Of a stretch of DNA of 54,959 bases, positions 35,400 to 43,783 are shown one piece after another. The notes under the pieces are model-generated. The model had not been told where the DNA came from. It made no database searches and saw only the letters and a list, made by a program, of their open reading frames with translations. The DNA comes from Akkermansiaceae bacterium (GTDB taxonomy: Bacteria > Verrucomicrobiota > Verrucomicrobiia > Verrucomicrobiales > Akkermansiaceae), in the NCBI GenBank assembly GCA_903908495.1, contig CAIVSK010000019.1:1-54959 (forward strand), written 5' to 3'. How positions within the stretch are numbered: position 1 is the first letter of the stretch; each line of letters begins with the position of its first letter. The position numbers and the translations under genes were made by a program.

Positions 35400-35615
35400 G
35401 CCGGTTTAGCCAAAGCGGCGTGGCGGGCTTGCGCCCTTCCCGCCGCACTCCACGCTTTGGCTCGCGCAGGCGACAAGCACTCATCGGCTCGCGCAGGGAT
35501 CGCCAAAGTGTGGACTGCGGTGGCAAGCGCCAGCGCGACACCGCTTTGGCTCGCGCTGGCGACGGGCATGCATTGGCTCGCGCTGGCGACAAGCACTCAT
35601 CGGCTCGCGCAGGCT
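35400..35615. repeat. Palindromic and direct-repeat island
   Basis: The core GGCTCGCGC(A/T)GG occurs five times, starting at 35459, 35486, 35548, 35575 and 35602; three of the four spacings fit a 27-bp period. A 29-bp exact direct repeat lies at 35469-35497 and 35585-35613. An 18-bp inverted repeat (16/18) pairs 35443-35460 with 35503-35520, and CGCCAGCGCGA near 35529 pairs with TCGCGCTGGCG near 35551. Non-coding. The mixture of foldback and tandem units fits an expanded REP-like element. Confidence 0.85.
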
Positions 35616-35632
35616 AGCGCTGGCATGCGGCC

Positions 35633-35851
35633 TCAAGAGCGCGACTCAGGTGCTGCGGGCAATGATCCGCCGCTCATCCGCTGGAGCAGCGCGCGCACCA
35701 CATAGCGCTGGCGGGGTCTGAGCGGACTGATGTCCAGGCCAAGCCGGAACACCGCGATAGAGCGGTCCCCGGCACAGCCGGCTGAGGGCGCCCCCCCACT
35801 TCTGTTAGTAACGTCGATCGGACTGGCGGCGGGTTTGGCAGGTGCTTTCAT
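35633..35851 (-). CDS. Doubtful 72-aa ORF
   Basis: The frame from ATG 35851 encodes a Pro/Ala-rich start (MKAPAKPAASPIDVTNRSGG) and a basic C-terminal half (LRPRQRYVVRALLQRMSGG). No family recognised. It occupies part of the otherwise gene-free 35311-36076 stretch. Apart from this ORF, the repeat island and the ECF-type promoter near 35989, I see nothing in that stretch. Confidence 0.2.
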   Translation of the reverse strand: MKAPAKPAASPIDVTNRSGGAPSAGCAGDRSIAVFRLGLDISPLRPRQRYVVRALLQRMSGGSLPAAPESRS

Positions 35852-35988
35852 CCCTGTTAGGCTAGCACCTGTTCCTGCCGTGCCAATTGGCTGATCCGGA
35901 ATCACGGAACTCGCATGTTCGGAGGATGCACATAGGGGATTTCACGTAGACCACCGAACCGGTCAGCGCTGGCCCGATTTTAAAAAAG

Positions 35989-36016
35989 TGTAACATCGGC
36001 GGCGAAATGGTGTAGA
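35989..36016 (+). promoter_or_regulatory. ECF-type promoter candidate before the membrane-protein/sigma operon
   Basis: TGTAAC (35989-35994), a 16-bp spacer, then TGTAGA (36011-36016), preceded by an A-run. The same arrangement recurs at 37792-37819 before the first kinase. The ATG follows 60 bp after the -10-like element. The TGTAAC hexamer is rare in this window, so the match in two promoter positions within one gene cluster is notable. Confidence 0.6.
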
Positions 36017-36076
36017 AAACAAGGCAGCCGATGACGGCCCCAACCGTCCACCGACACTAACCCTCCCAGCCTAACC

Positions 36077-37054
36077 ATGAATACGCTAGAAAGCAATAAT
36101 CGCGGGATGAAGACCCCGTCAGCAATCGGTCTGGTACTTGTATCAGTTTTAGTCACCCTGGCCATCGAGGAATCGCGCATCGCGGCGCTGCGCTCGTCGG
36201 TCAATCCGGCGCCCGCCACCCGCGCCGAGCTTTCACCAGCCACCCCCGTGGCAGGTGCCGGCCCTAACCGATCAGCCGATTCCAGCGGTCCGCCGGTCCG
36301 CCCGGCGGCGCGGCCCGCCGCAGCGCCGGACCCGGCGCTGGCCGCAGCCGAGGACGAGTCCTTCGCCAAGACCGCCCGCAAGATGTGGGACAATCCGGCC
36401 GGCAAATCCATGATGAGCCAAGGCGTGAAGATGGCCGTGGGCATGATGTACCAGGATTTCATCGACGGCTTGAAGCTGACGAAGGAGGAAGGCGGCTATT
36501 TGAAAGACCTTCTCGGCAAGCAAATGGCCGACCAACAGGAACTCGGGATGAAGTTGCTGGGAGCCTCGGACGATGAGCGCAAGGCGCTGACCGAAGAAAT
36601 CACCCAGCGCAGCAACGAGAGCGACGCGCAGATCCGCAAATTCCTCAACAGTGAAGAGGATTCCAAGAGCTTCAGCGACTACAAGAGCCGGCTGCCCGAG
36701 CACCAGCAACTCGACGGCATCCGCAGCGCCATGAACACCCAGGGCACCCCCCTCGACGCCGATACCGAGGCCAGCCTGGTCGATGCCATGTACCGTGCGC
36801 GGACCGAGGCCGGCACCCCGGATCTGTCCGGCCCCGGCGCGCTCGACGAGATGGCCAAGGGCACCCTCACCGCTACCTTTGAGACCAGCTGGGACAAGCA
36901 ACAGGCAACCCTCCAGGCGGAAGCCGCCAAAATCCTCAGCGAGCCCCAGCTGAGCGCCTTCCAGGACTATCAAAAACAAATGAAGGAAATGCAACTCATG
37001 GGCCTCAAAATGGCCGAAAAAATGCTGCCTGGAAAAAAGACCGGGGCCCCATGA
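36077..37054 (+). CDS. Membrane-anchored protein of unknown function, coupled to the ECF sigma gene
   Basis: 325 aa. One N-terminal membrane segment (SAIGLVLVSVLVTLAIEESR, about 15-35), a Pro/Ala-rich linker (about 45-95), then a soluble helical domain (about 100-325) with LTKEEGGYLKDLLGKQMADQ, SDDERKALTEEITQRSNESD and a C-terminal amphipathic helix ending MAEKMLPGKKTGAP. Not a family I can name. Its stop overlaps the sigma-factor start (ATGA, 4 bp), so the two are translated together. An extracytoplasmic sensor or anti-sigma-like role is an inference from this coupling only; no anti-sigma motif such as a zinc HxxxCxxC is present. ATG at 36107 is an alternative start. Confidence 0.85.
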   Translation: MNTLESNNRGMKTPSAIGLVLVSVLVTLAIEESRIAALRSSVNPAPATRAELSPATPVAGAGPNRSADSSGPPVRPAARPAAAPDPALAAAEDESFAKTARKMWDNPAGKSMMSQGVKMAVGMMYQDFIDGLKLTKEEGGYLKDLLGKQMADQQELGMKLLGASDDERKALTEEITQRSNESDAQIRKFLNSEEDSKSFSDYKSRLPEHQQLDGIRSAMNTQGTPLDADTEASLVDAMYRARTEAGTPDLSGPGALDEMAKGTLTATFETSWDKQQATLQAEAAKILSEPQLSAFQDYQKQMKEMQLMGLKMAEKMLPGKKTGAP

Positions 37055-37782
37055 CCCACCCCGCCTCCCACCCGCCGTTTTTCGCCACCACCCGCTGGAC
37101 GCTGGTGTGCGATGCGGCGCAAGGTGGCGACACCCGGGCGGTGGCAGCGCTGGGCGACTTGTTTGCCACCTACTGGCAGCCGCTCTATCGCTATGCCCGG
37201 CGCCTCGGCAAGTCCAGGGAAGACGCCGAGGACCTGGTGCAGGGGTTTTTCACCCACTTGATCGAACAGTGCGCGCTGCGCGACACCGACCGCAACAAGG
37301 GCCGCTTCCGGGCGTTTCTGCTCGCCTCTTTCAACCACTGGATCATCAACTCGTGGAAACACGCCAGCCGTCAAAAGCGCGGCGGCGGCATCGCCCCGCT
37401 GTCGTTTGATTGGCACAGCGCCGAGACCGGCCTCAAGCTCGAGGTCGCCGACGAGCGCAGCCCGGACCGCCTGTTCGACCGCGAGTGGGCGCTGACCCTA
37501 TTGGAAAAAGTGCTCGGCGAGCTGGAGGCGGCCTGCCGCGCGGAGGGCGGCGCGGCCCAATTCGACCAATTGAAGCCCTGCCTGACTGCGGATTCCAGCC
37601 GCATCCCCTACGCCGAACTGGCGGCCGGACTCGGCCTCAGTGAGGGGGCGGCGCGGGTGGCGGTCCACCGCCTGCGCAAGCGGTACCGCGCGTTCCTAAC
37701 CGCCGAAATCGCGCGCACACTGGCATCCCCCGCCGCCGTGGAGGAGGAGATGCGGGCCTTGTTCGCGGTGCTTGCGGAGTAG
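37051..37782 (+). CDS. ECF-type RNA polymerase sigma factor
   Basis: 243 aa. Region 2: FATTRWTLVCDAAQGGDTRA, LFATYWQPLYRYARRLGKSR and EDAEDLVQGFFTHLIEQ, which contains the core-binding and -10-recognition helices. Region 4: IPYAELAAGLGLSEGAARVA followed by VHRLRKRYRAFL, the -35-recognition HTH. A linker of about 90 residues, longer than in many ECF factors, separates them. This form is typical of Verrucomicrobiota/Planctomycetota ECF groups encoded beside Ser/Thr kinases. It overlaps the membrane-protein gene by 4 bp and is followed at 59 bp by a kinase. Likely autoregulated through the promoter at 35989-36016. Confidence 0.92.
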   Translation: MTHPASHPPFFATTRWTLVCDAAQGGDTRAVAALGDLFATYWQPLYRYARRLGKSREDAEDLVQGFFTHLIEQCALRDTDRNKGRFRAFLLASFNHWIINSWKHASRQKRGGGIAPLSFDWHSAETGLKLEVADERSPDRLFDREWALTLLEKVLGELEAACRAEGGAAQFDQLKPCLTADSSRIPYAELAAGLGLSEGAARVAVHRLRKRYRAFLTAEIARTLASPAAVEEEMRALFAVLAE

Positions 37783-37791
37783 CACTTTTTC

Positions 37792-37819
37792 TGTAACGAA
37801 TCCGCCGCCACGTTGTTGA
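37792..37819 (+). promoter_or_regulatory. ECF-type promoter candidate before the first Ser/Thr kinase
   Basis: TGTAAC (37792-37797), a 16-bp spacer, then TGTTGA (37814-37819), preceded by a T-run. It fills the 59-bp gap between the sigma gene and the kinase gene and ends 22 bp before the kinase ATG. Spacing and hexamers match the site at 35989-36016. Confidence 0.6.
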
Positions 37820-37841
37820 GGAAAGGTGCCCCCCCTCCATC

Positions 37842-40394
37842 ATGACAGCCCCCATCGCCCCTCCCCTCTGCCCCGACTGCGGCACCCCGCTGCCGCCGGA
37901 GTCCCCGCAGGCGCTCTGCCCCGCGTGCCTGCTGCGCCAGGCGCTCGCCTCCCGCACGCTCGTCGCCGACAGCGGGGACCCGCCCCCTCTGCCGCCGCCC
38001 ACGCCGGAGGAAATGGCCGACAAGTTCCCCCAGTTTGAAATCACCTCCTGCCTCGGCCGCGGTGGCATGGGCGTGGTTTACAAGGCCCGCCAGAAATCGC
38101 TAAACCGCTGGGTGGCCATCAAAATCCTCCGGCAAGACCGGGTGGGTGAGGAGAAATTCGCCGAGAGATTCGCCCGCGAGGCGCAGACGCTCGCCCGCCT
38201 CAACCACCCTAACATTGTCACCGTCTTCGACTACGGCGAAACCGCCGGTCTGTTCTACATCGTCATGGAATTCGTCGACGGGGTGAACCTGCGCGACCTG
38301 CTGCGCGACGGCAAACTGGCCCCCAAACAGGCGCTGGCCATCGTCCCGCCCATCTGCGAGGCGCTGCAATACGCCCACGACAAGGGCATCGTCCACCGCG
38401 ACATCAAACCGGAAAATTTATTGCTGGATCGCGATGGCCGGATCAAGATAGCCGATTTCGGCATCGCCGCGCTGGTCGGCGCCGGGGGGGAGGCCGCCGG
38501 CACGCCGCCCTACATGGCTCCCGAACAGGCCGGCACCGCCGCGGAAATCGACCACCGTGCGGATATCTATGCGCTCGGAGTGGTGCTCTACGAAATGCTG
38601 ACCGGCGAGCGCCCCACCAAGGATGTCGTCGCCCCCTCGCGGAAAGTCCAACTCGACGTGCGGATCGATGAGATGGTGCTAAAAGCGTTAGATAAGACCC
38701 CGGAGTTGCGCTATCAAACGGCGGGCGAATTCCGCAGGGTGGTGGAGACGCTGGCTGGATCTGCAGCAGAACCACCGGCGGCAACGCCGCCACCCGTGCC
38801 GCCCCCGCTGGTGGCGGCCCAGGCTGCGGCGGCCAATCCAGACGCCGCCATCAAGGCCGCCGCCATCGCGATGATGATCGTGAGCGGGTTGAGCAGCGTC
38901 GTCCTCATTTTCGGTTCACTCATCGCCGGGGGCATGATTTTGTTTGTGCGCGACCGCGTGGTTTCGGTTGGGAGTCTGCCACGCTGGGCATCCATGATTC
39001 CCGTTTCCAACCATGGAACGATGATTCTGTCCCATGCGGCACTCATGAGCCTCATGGTTCTGTGGATTGTCGTGGTTCTGCTCGGCCAGGTTGTCCCATT
39101 CCTGGCGGGCGTGCAGATGAGCCGGCTGCGGCACTATCGATTCGCCATCGCGGGTGCGGTGGTCATGATTGTGTTAGGCCTGACCGGCGGGGTTTTGCAA
39201 ACTCCAGGTGCGCCCGGATTCGCGGGCACGTGGGCGCTGGTGGAACTTGGCGTTGGCATATGGGCGCTGGTGGTGGTGTTGCGGCCGGGAACAAAGGCGT
39301 TGTTCGCGGCGACGGCGAGGCCTGTCTCCCCTCGGGAGCAGCTAGCCGTCACGGCGGCCGACCCCGCCGACGCCCGCCAATGGGTGGCCGCGCCGGCGAT
39401 CGGCTTGATGGTCGCGTCGGGTCTCAATCTGTTGCTGGCCGGGGGCTTGGTGCTGGCTCTGGTGATGCTAACCCTTTTGCGCGCCGGGCCTTTCCCCGCA
39501 TCGCCGCCCAGCGGCGGGATGGTGCCGGCGGCGGGCCTGCTGAGCTTGCCGCTGGTGGCCCTGGTATTCGTCGGCTTGCCCGCGCTTCTGACTTTCATTG
39601 GGGCTTGGCGGATGCGCCGGCTCAAGGGTTATGGCCTGGCGGTGACGGCGGCCATTCTCGCCATCATCACCCCGCCGGGATTGCTCGTCGGCCTGGCCTT
39701 TGGCATCTGGGCGCTGATGGTGCTCGCCCGCCCGGACGTGCAAGCGGCGTTTCAGCGCGAGCAATCCCGCGCCACCGGCAGAGGCTGCCTGCTTGCGGGT
39801 TTCGCGCTGCTCGGGGTGCTTGTGCTAGCAATTCTGGTGATCATCGGGTTGCGGCTGTTGCTGCCACATCACCGGACCGCGTCATTTTCCCCGGCGACCC
39901 CACAGGTTCATCCGCAAAATTCGCCAACCCCGCTTTCCGGGCAAGTCATCGAGCGCAGCCTGGCCCTCAACACCGACGGCACCAGCGATCTGCTCGACCC
40001 GCGCAGCGGCGAGGTCACGCCCGCGCCGACCCCGGCGCAATGGACCATCCCCGGCTTGTTCATCCACCGCGACGCCGCCTTGGTAGAAACGATGCTAACC
40101 GGTGCCAACGGCGCGCTGGCGCAGGAGTCGCGCGCCGATCAATGGGACCACCTCAGCAACACCCAGGCGCTGGCTACACTCCGCGCCAGCTCCAGCAGCC
40201 AGGGGATGACCATCGGCGCGGTCGGCCACGGGGACCTGCCGCAAACCTTCCTGTTCAAGACCCTAACCGGTGAAATCGGCATCCTGCAAGTTCTCCGCTT
40301 CAGCGACAACCCGCGCAGCGTGACGTTCCGCTACAAGTGGGTGGAGGATGCGGCGGGCCAGCCCGCATCCAAACCCGCGGAGGCAATCCGCTGA
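37842..40394 (+). CDS. Ser/Thr protein kinase with N-terminal zinc ribbon and multi-span membrane domain
   Basis: 850 aa. Zinc ribbon at residues 10-29 (CPDC and CPAC pairs). Hanks-type kinase domain from about 65 to 310 with all key motifs: GRGGMGVVYKARQKSLNRWV, AIKIL (ATP Lys), YAHDKGIVHRDIKPENLLLD, KIADFGIAALVG and TPPYMAPEQAGT. A Pro/Ala linker is followed by about seven or eight hydrophobic segments from 345 to 685 (for example AAIAMMIVSGLSSVVLIFGS and GCLLAGFALLGVLVLAILVI), then a C-terminal domain of about 160 residues outside the membrane, unidentified. It probably senses an envelope signal. Transcription is likely driven by the adjacent ECF sigma factor. Confidence 0.94.
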   Translation: MTAPIAPPLCPDCGTPLPPESPQALCPACLLRQALASRTLVADSGDPPPLPPPTPEEMADKFPQFEITSCLGRGGMGVVYKARQKSLNRWVAIKILRQDRVGEEKFAERFAREAQTLARLNHPNIVTVFDYGETAGLFYIVMEFVDGVNLRDLLRDGKLAPKQALAIVPPICEALQYAHDKGIVHRDIKPENLLLDRDGRIKIADFGIAALVGAGGEAAGTPPYMAPEQAGTAAEIDHRADIYALGVVLYEMLTGERPTKDVVAPSRKVQLDVRIDEMVLKALDKTPELRYQTAGEFRRVVETLAGSAAEPPAATPPPVPPPLVAAQAAAANPDAAIKAAAIAMMIVSGLSSVVLIFGSLIAGGMILFVRDRVVSVGSLPRWASMIPVSNHGTMILSHAALMSLMVLWIVVVLLGQVVPFLAGVQMSRLRHYRFAIAGAVVMIVLGLTGGVLQTPGAPGFAGTWALVELGVGIWALVVVLRPGTKALFAATARPVSPREQLAVTAADPADARQWVAAPAIGLMVASGLNLLLAGGLVLALVMLTLLRAGPFPASPPSGGMVPAAGLLSLPLVALVFVGLPALLTFIGAWRMRRLKGYGLAVTAAILAIITPPGLLVGLAFGIWALMVLARPDVQAAFQREQSRATGRGCLLAGFALLGVLVLAILVIIGLRLLLPHHRTASFSPATPQVHPQNSPTPLSGQVIERSLALNTDGTSDLLDPRSGEVTPAPTPAQWTIPGLFIHRDAALVETMLTGANGALAQESRADQWDHLSNTQALATLRASSSSQGMTIGAVGHGDLPQTFLFKTLTGEIGILQVLRFSDNPRSVTFRYKWVEDAAGQPASKPAEAIR

Positions 40395-40523
40395 GCGCCA
40401 GCCTGCTGATGTGCCTGCCTGCAGCACCGGCGCGATCGTCCGGCAGCGGTTGACAATGCCGGGCGGCTGTGGCAAAAACCGTTGGAGTGCCCAGACGATG
40501 AGCGCACACCAAAAACAATCCCC

Positions 40524-42380
40524 ATGACCGAGGCTCCTGACAACTCCCAGGCGATCCAGGAATGGCTGGCGCACCTCAACCAAGTCTTGAGTGCCTATCA
40601 TTTCGAGTCATTCATTGCACGCGGCGGGATGGGGTATGTCTTCAAGGCCTGGCAGAAGTCGCTCGAACGCAGTGTCGCCGTCAAGATCATGTCGCGGCGC
40701 TATGGCAGCGATGAGCATTTCCGCGCATCGTTCGCCACCGAGGCGAAGGCGATGGCCCGCCTCAACCATCCCAACCTCATCGGCGTCTACGACTTCGGCC
40801 AAGTCGATGATATGCCATACATCGTCATGGAATATGTGGCGGGCAGCTCGCTCCATGACGCCGCCGTTGACCGCAAGATCGACCCTCAAGCGGCAGTCCG
40901 CATCATCCGCGGGATGTGCGCGGGCCTCATCCACGCCCATGACAACGGCGTGATTCACCGTGACATCAAACCCGCCAACATCCTTCTAACCGCCGACGGA
41001 CAGCCGAAGATCGGCGACTTCGGGTTGGCACGCCAACTTGGCACCGCAAGCGAGGGTGTGTTGATGGGCACCCCCGGATACATCGCTCCGGAAGTCTTCC
41101 TGCATCAAGACTCGGCAGACCGGCGCTCGGATATTTTTTCAGTCGGGACCATTCTCTATCAATTACTCAGCGGCCGGGAGCCCGCTGCCACCAGCGCGGT
41201 GAGTTCCGGCCTCGTTGATTGTCCCTCCGCTCTGCTGCCGATCTGCCAGCAGGCGATGCATCCAGATCCCAATCGTCGCTACCAGGACGCCCGCGCCTTG
41301 GACCGCGCGCTGCTAAATTGGCAAACGCTGCAAGCCTCGCCAGCAACCACCGGACCCATGGCAGGAATAACCAGGCGACTGCTGGCGGGCTCAGCGGGTC
41401 GAAAGCCAGCCGCGACGCTGCCCAATTCCGGTGCTCGTGGCGGCCTGGCGCGCTCACCAAGCGGCAGATCCAGGGGCGGCGGCAACCACGGCCGTCAACT
41501 GCTCCAACTCCTGCTTATCGGGGCTGCCATCGGATCCATTCCTTTCACCTACAAGGCGCTGCAGCTACGCCGGAATGCGGGGGCGGCCCCGGTTCCACCG
41601 GTCTCCGCAAACCCTGTCACCAACCCACCCGTCACCAACCCGCCCGCCACCAGCCAACCGGCCAAGCCAATGTTAGATCCAAGGCAGGCGGCGGTACCGC
41701 CCTCTGCACTGCCCATATCCCCGGCATCGAAACCGACTCCCCCGCCAATAACGAGCCTGCGGCCGCCGCAGCCACAACCGCGACGCAACGACCCTCTCAC
41801 GACCCGGCAGGAGCCCCGGCAAACGCCCGCTGAGATGCAATCATCCACCGCGAGCGAGAGCGCGGCAAAGGCGCAACTGGACGAGTCCATGGCAAAACTC
41901 ATTGATGCCCTTGAGCCGCTGAAGACGCCGGACCTGCAACGCGCCCAACTGGCCTACGAAAATCTGAAAATACTCGCTGCCACTCAAAGCGGAGCCACCC
42001 GGAGCGAGACCGAACGATTGAAAGGCATCATCGGCACCTTGTCCGCCGCTGAAATCAGGATCAGCGCCGCAGTCAAAAAGCGCAAGCAAGCCGAGAGTGA
42101 GGCGACTTCTCACGACGCCGCAGCCAAGGCCTGGCAAACGCCGAACCGGTTTGGCTTCGTGAATCAGCAGGCCGTGGCGGAAAATTTGAACGAAGCCAAG
42201 CAACTCAGGCAGGATGCGGCACAGGGCATTGCCGACGCGCACAAAAACCTTGACAAGCAATTGGGAGATATGACTTCTGTCATTGATAGTTATGTCAAAC
42301 TTCAGCAACCCGACATCGCCGGAATCCTGACCGAAATGTGCAAGGCGGTCAAATCGCGAACACCACCCAAAAGCGGCTAG
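40524..42380 (+). CDS. Ser/Thr protein kinase with single TM and coiled-coil C-terminus
   Basis: 618 aa from the ATG at 40524 (MTEAPDNSQAIQEWLAHLNQ). The kinase domain (about 25-285) is complete: ARGGMGYVFKAWQKSLERSV, AVKIM, VIHRDIKPANILLTADGQ, KIGDFGLARQ and MGTPGYIAPEVF. One TM segment (LLQLLLIGAAIGSIPFTYKA, about 330-350), then a Pro/Thr-rich stretch (about 360-440) with near-repeats of NPPVTNPPAT, and a helical coiled-coil-like C-terminus (about 445-618) with many Ala, Lys and Glu. No zinc ribbon. The gap to the first kinase is 129 bp with no TGTAAC site, so it may depend on the same transcript. Confidence 0.93.
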   Translation: MTEAPDNSQAIQEWLAHLNQVLSAYHFESFIARGGMGYVFKAWQKSLERSVAVKIMSRRYGSDEHFRASFATEAKAMARLNHPNLIGVYDFGQVDDMPYIVMEYVAGSSLHDAAVDRKIDPQAAVRIIRGMCAGLIHAHDNGVIHRDIKPANILLTADGQPKIGDFGLARQLGTASEGVLMGTPGYIAPEVFLHQDSADRRSDIFSVGTILYQLLSGREPAATSAVSSGLVDCPSALLPICQQAMHPDPNRRYQDARALDRALLNWQTLQASPATTGPMAGITRRLLAGSAGRKPAATLPNSGARGGLARSPSGRSRGGGNHGRQLLQLLLIGAAIGSIPFTYKALQLRRNAGAAPVPPVSANPVTNPPVTNPPATSQPAKPMLDPRQAAVPPSALPISPASKPTPPPITSLRPPQPQPRRNDPLTTRQEPRQTPAEMQSSTASESAAKAQLDESMAKLIDALEPLKTPDLQRAQLAYENLKILAATQSGATRSETERLKGIIGTLSAAEIRISAAVKKRKQAESEATSHDAAAKAWQTPNRFGFVNQQAVAENLNEAKQLRQDAAQGIADAHKNLDKQLGDMTSVIDSYVKLQQPDIAGILTEMCKAVKSRTPPKSG

Positions 42381-42639
42381 TGCAATGCGGGTTCCGCGTG
42401 GCCGGGTGGCGTGACGCCAGCCGTAACGGCCACTGCAGCAAGAAATACCCGACAAAGCCCCTTGTCAAAGCGGGCCTGCCGGATATTTTCGCGTTCGAGA
42501 AGTCTCACCATGATTCCGCCCAAAAAAACCTTCGCCGCCACGATTCCCGCCGTACCAGCACCTGCGTCGGCCCCGGGCGTGGCCTAACATGATGCGCATG
42601 CCTCCAATGATCCACATCTCACGCAATCTCCAAGAACTT

Positions 42640-43731
42640 ATGATTCCCAAATCCCGCCCAGCCAACCGTCCATGCCAACGCGCGGCGCTTTGCGTCGCTT
42701 CGATTTTCGTCATCGGGCAACCGGTGAGTGGCGCTCCCAGCCGCGTGGACGCCGTGCGACCTCTGCAAGCCAGTGCTTCCAGCCCGGGCGTTCACGAGCG
42801 CTGGAACAGCGATGCAGCCAATAGCCCGGTCGCCAACGCTGCCACAACAGCGGCCAAACCACCCGCGCCGGCGGTCCTGCCGGGCAAGGGACTGGCCCAA
42901 CACGACTTCTTTTATGCGGGCGAGGCCAAGGACGAGCGGATGTTTATCGTGCGCGACGGCAAGATCGTCTGGACCTACACGCATCCGGCCCAGGGCGAGA
43001 TTAGCGACGCGACATTGCTGCCCAACGGCAACGTGTTGTTCGCGCACCAGCGCGGCGTGACGGAAATCAGCGCCGACAAGAAAGTGGTTTGGAACCATGA
43101 TGCCCCCGCCAACACGGAGATCCACACCGCGCAACCGTTCGGTACAAACAGCGTGTGGTTCATTCAAAACGACAACCCGCCGAAGTTCATCGTCATCAAC
43201 AAGACCACCGGGGCCACCGACAAGGAGTTTGTTTTACCGGTTAAGAACCCCGGCAGCACCCACGGCCAATTCCGCCATGCCCGGATGACCGACGCCGGCA
43301 CCTTGCTGGTTGCTCACATGGATTTGGGCAAGGCCGCCGAGTACGACCTATCCGGCAAGCAACTTTGGTCGGCGGATGTGCCGGGCATCTGGTCGGCCAC
43401 GCCGCTCCACAACGGCAATGTGCTCGTCGCCAGCAACAACAGATTCGTGCGCGAGCTGGACCGCCGGGGCCAGGTCGTTTGGGAATGGAAACCCAGTGAC
43501 ACCCCCGAATACCAAATGTCCAATCTGCAACTTGCCACGCGCCTGCCTAACGGAAACACGCTCATCAATAATTGGTTCAACCAATGGAACGACAAGTTCA
43601 ATGCCGCCACCGCGGAGGTGCAGGCGATCGAGGTGACATCTGACAAAAAAGTGGTCTGGGCGCTGCGCTCATGGGAAGATCCCGCGAACCTCGGCCCGGC
43701 CACAACCCTTCAGATTTTGCCGAAGCAATAA
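42640..43731 (+). CDS. Secreted PQQ-like beta-propeller protein
   Basis: 363 aa from the ATG at 42640, which gives a basic start and hydrophobic signal (MIPKSRPANRPCQRAALCVA, then SIFVIGQPVSGAPS); the frame also has an ATG at 42589. After a low-complexity linker, blade repeats follow: MFIVRDGKIVWTYTHPAQGE, ISDATLLPNGNVLFAHQRGV, HGQFRHARMTDAGTLLVAHM, IWSATPLHNGNVLVASNNRF and LATRLPNGNTLINNWFNQWN. The DG-x-V-W and LPNGN pattern is that of PQQ/arylsulfotransferase-like propellers. No catalytic residue set was recognised, so binding or scaffold function is likely. Bases 42381-42639 hold only a 25-codon ORF (see rejected items). Confidence 0.87.
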   Translation: MIPKSRPANRPCQRAALCVASIFVIGQPVSGAPSRVDAVRPLQASASSPGVHERWNSDAANSPVANAATTAAKPPAPAVLPGKGLAQHDFFYAGEAKDERMFIVRDGKIVWTYTHPAQGEISDATLLPNGNVLFAHQRGVTEISADKKVVWNHDAPANTEIHTAQPFGTNSVWFIQNDNPPKFIVINKTTGATDKEFVLPVKNPGSTHGQFRHARMTDAGTLLVAHMDLGKAAEYDLSGKQLWSADVPGIWSATPLHNGNVLVASNNRFVRELDRRGQVVWEWKPSDTPEYQMSNLQLATRLPNGNTLINNWFNQWNDKFNAATAEVQAIEVTSDKKVVWALRSWEDPANLGPATTLQILPKQ

Positions 43732-43783
43732 TGATCGATTTAGGTCTGCACCACTTCCCCTGAGATTTGTCCATCCCGCCCAC

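Noticed and set aside
35400-35615. Possible CRISPR array
   Set aside because: Repeats are short, spacing is irregular (27 and 62 bp), the supposed spacers are themselves repeats, and no cas gene is near.
42510-42587. 25-codon ORF ending one base before ATG 42589
   Set aside because: Could be a leader peptide for the propeller gene, but there is no regulatory codon run or attenuator stem and the product (MIPPKKTFAATIPAVPAPAS...) resembles nothing.
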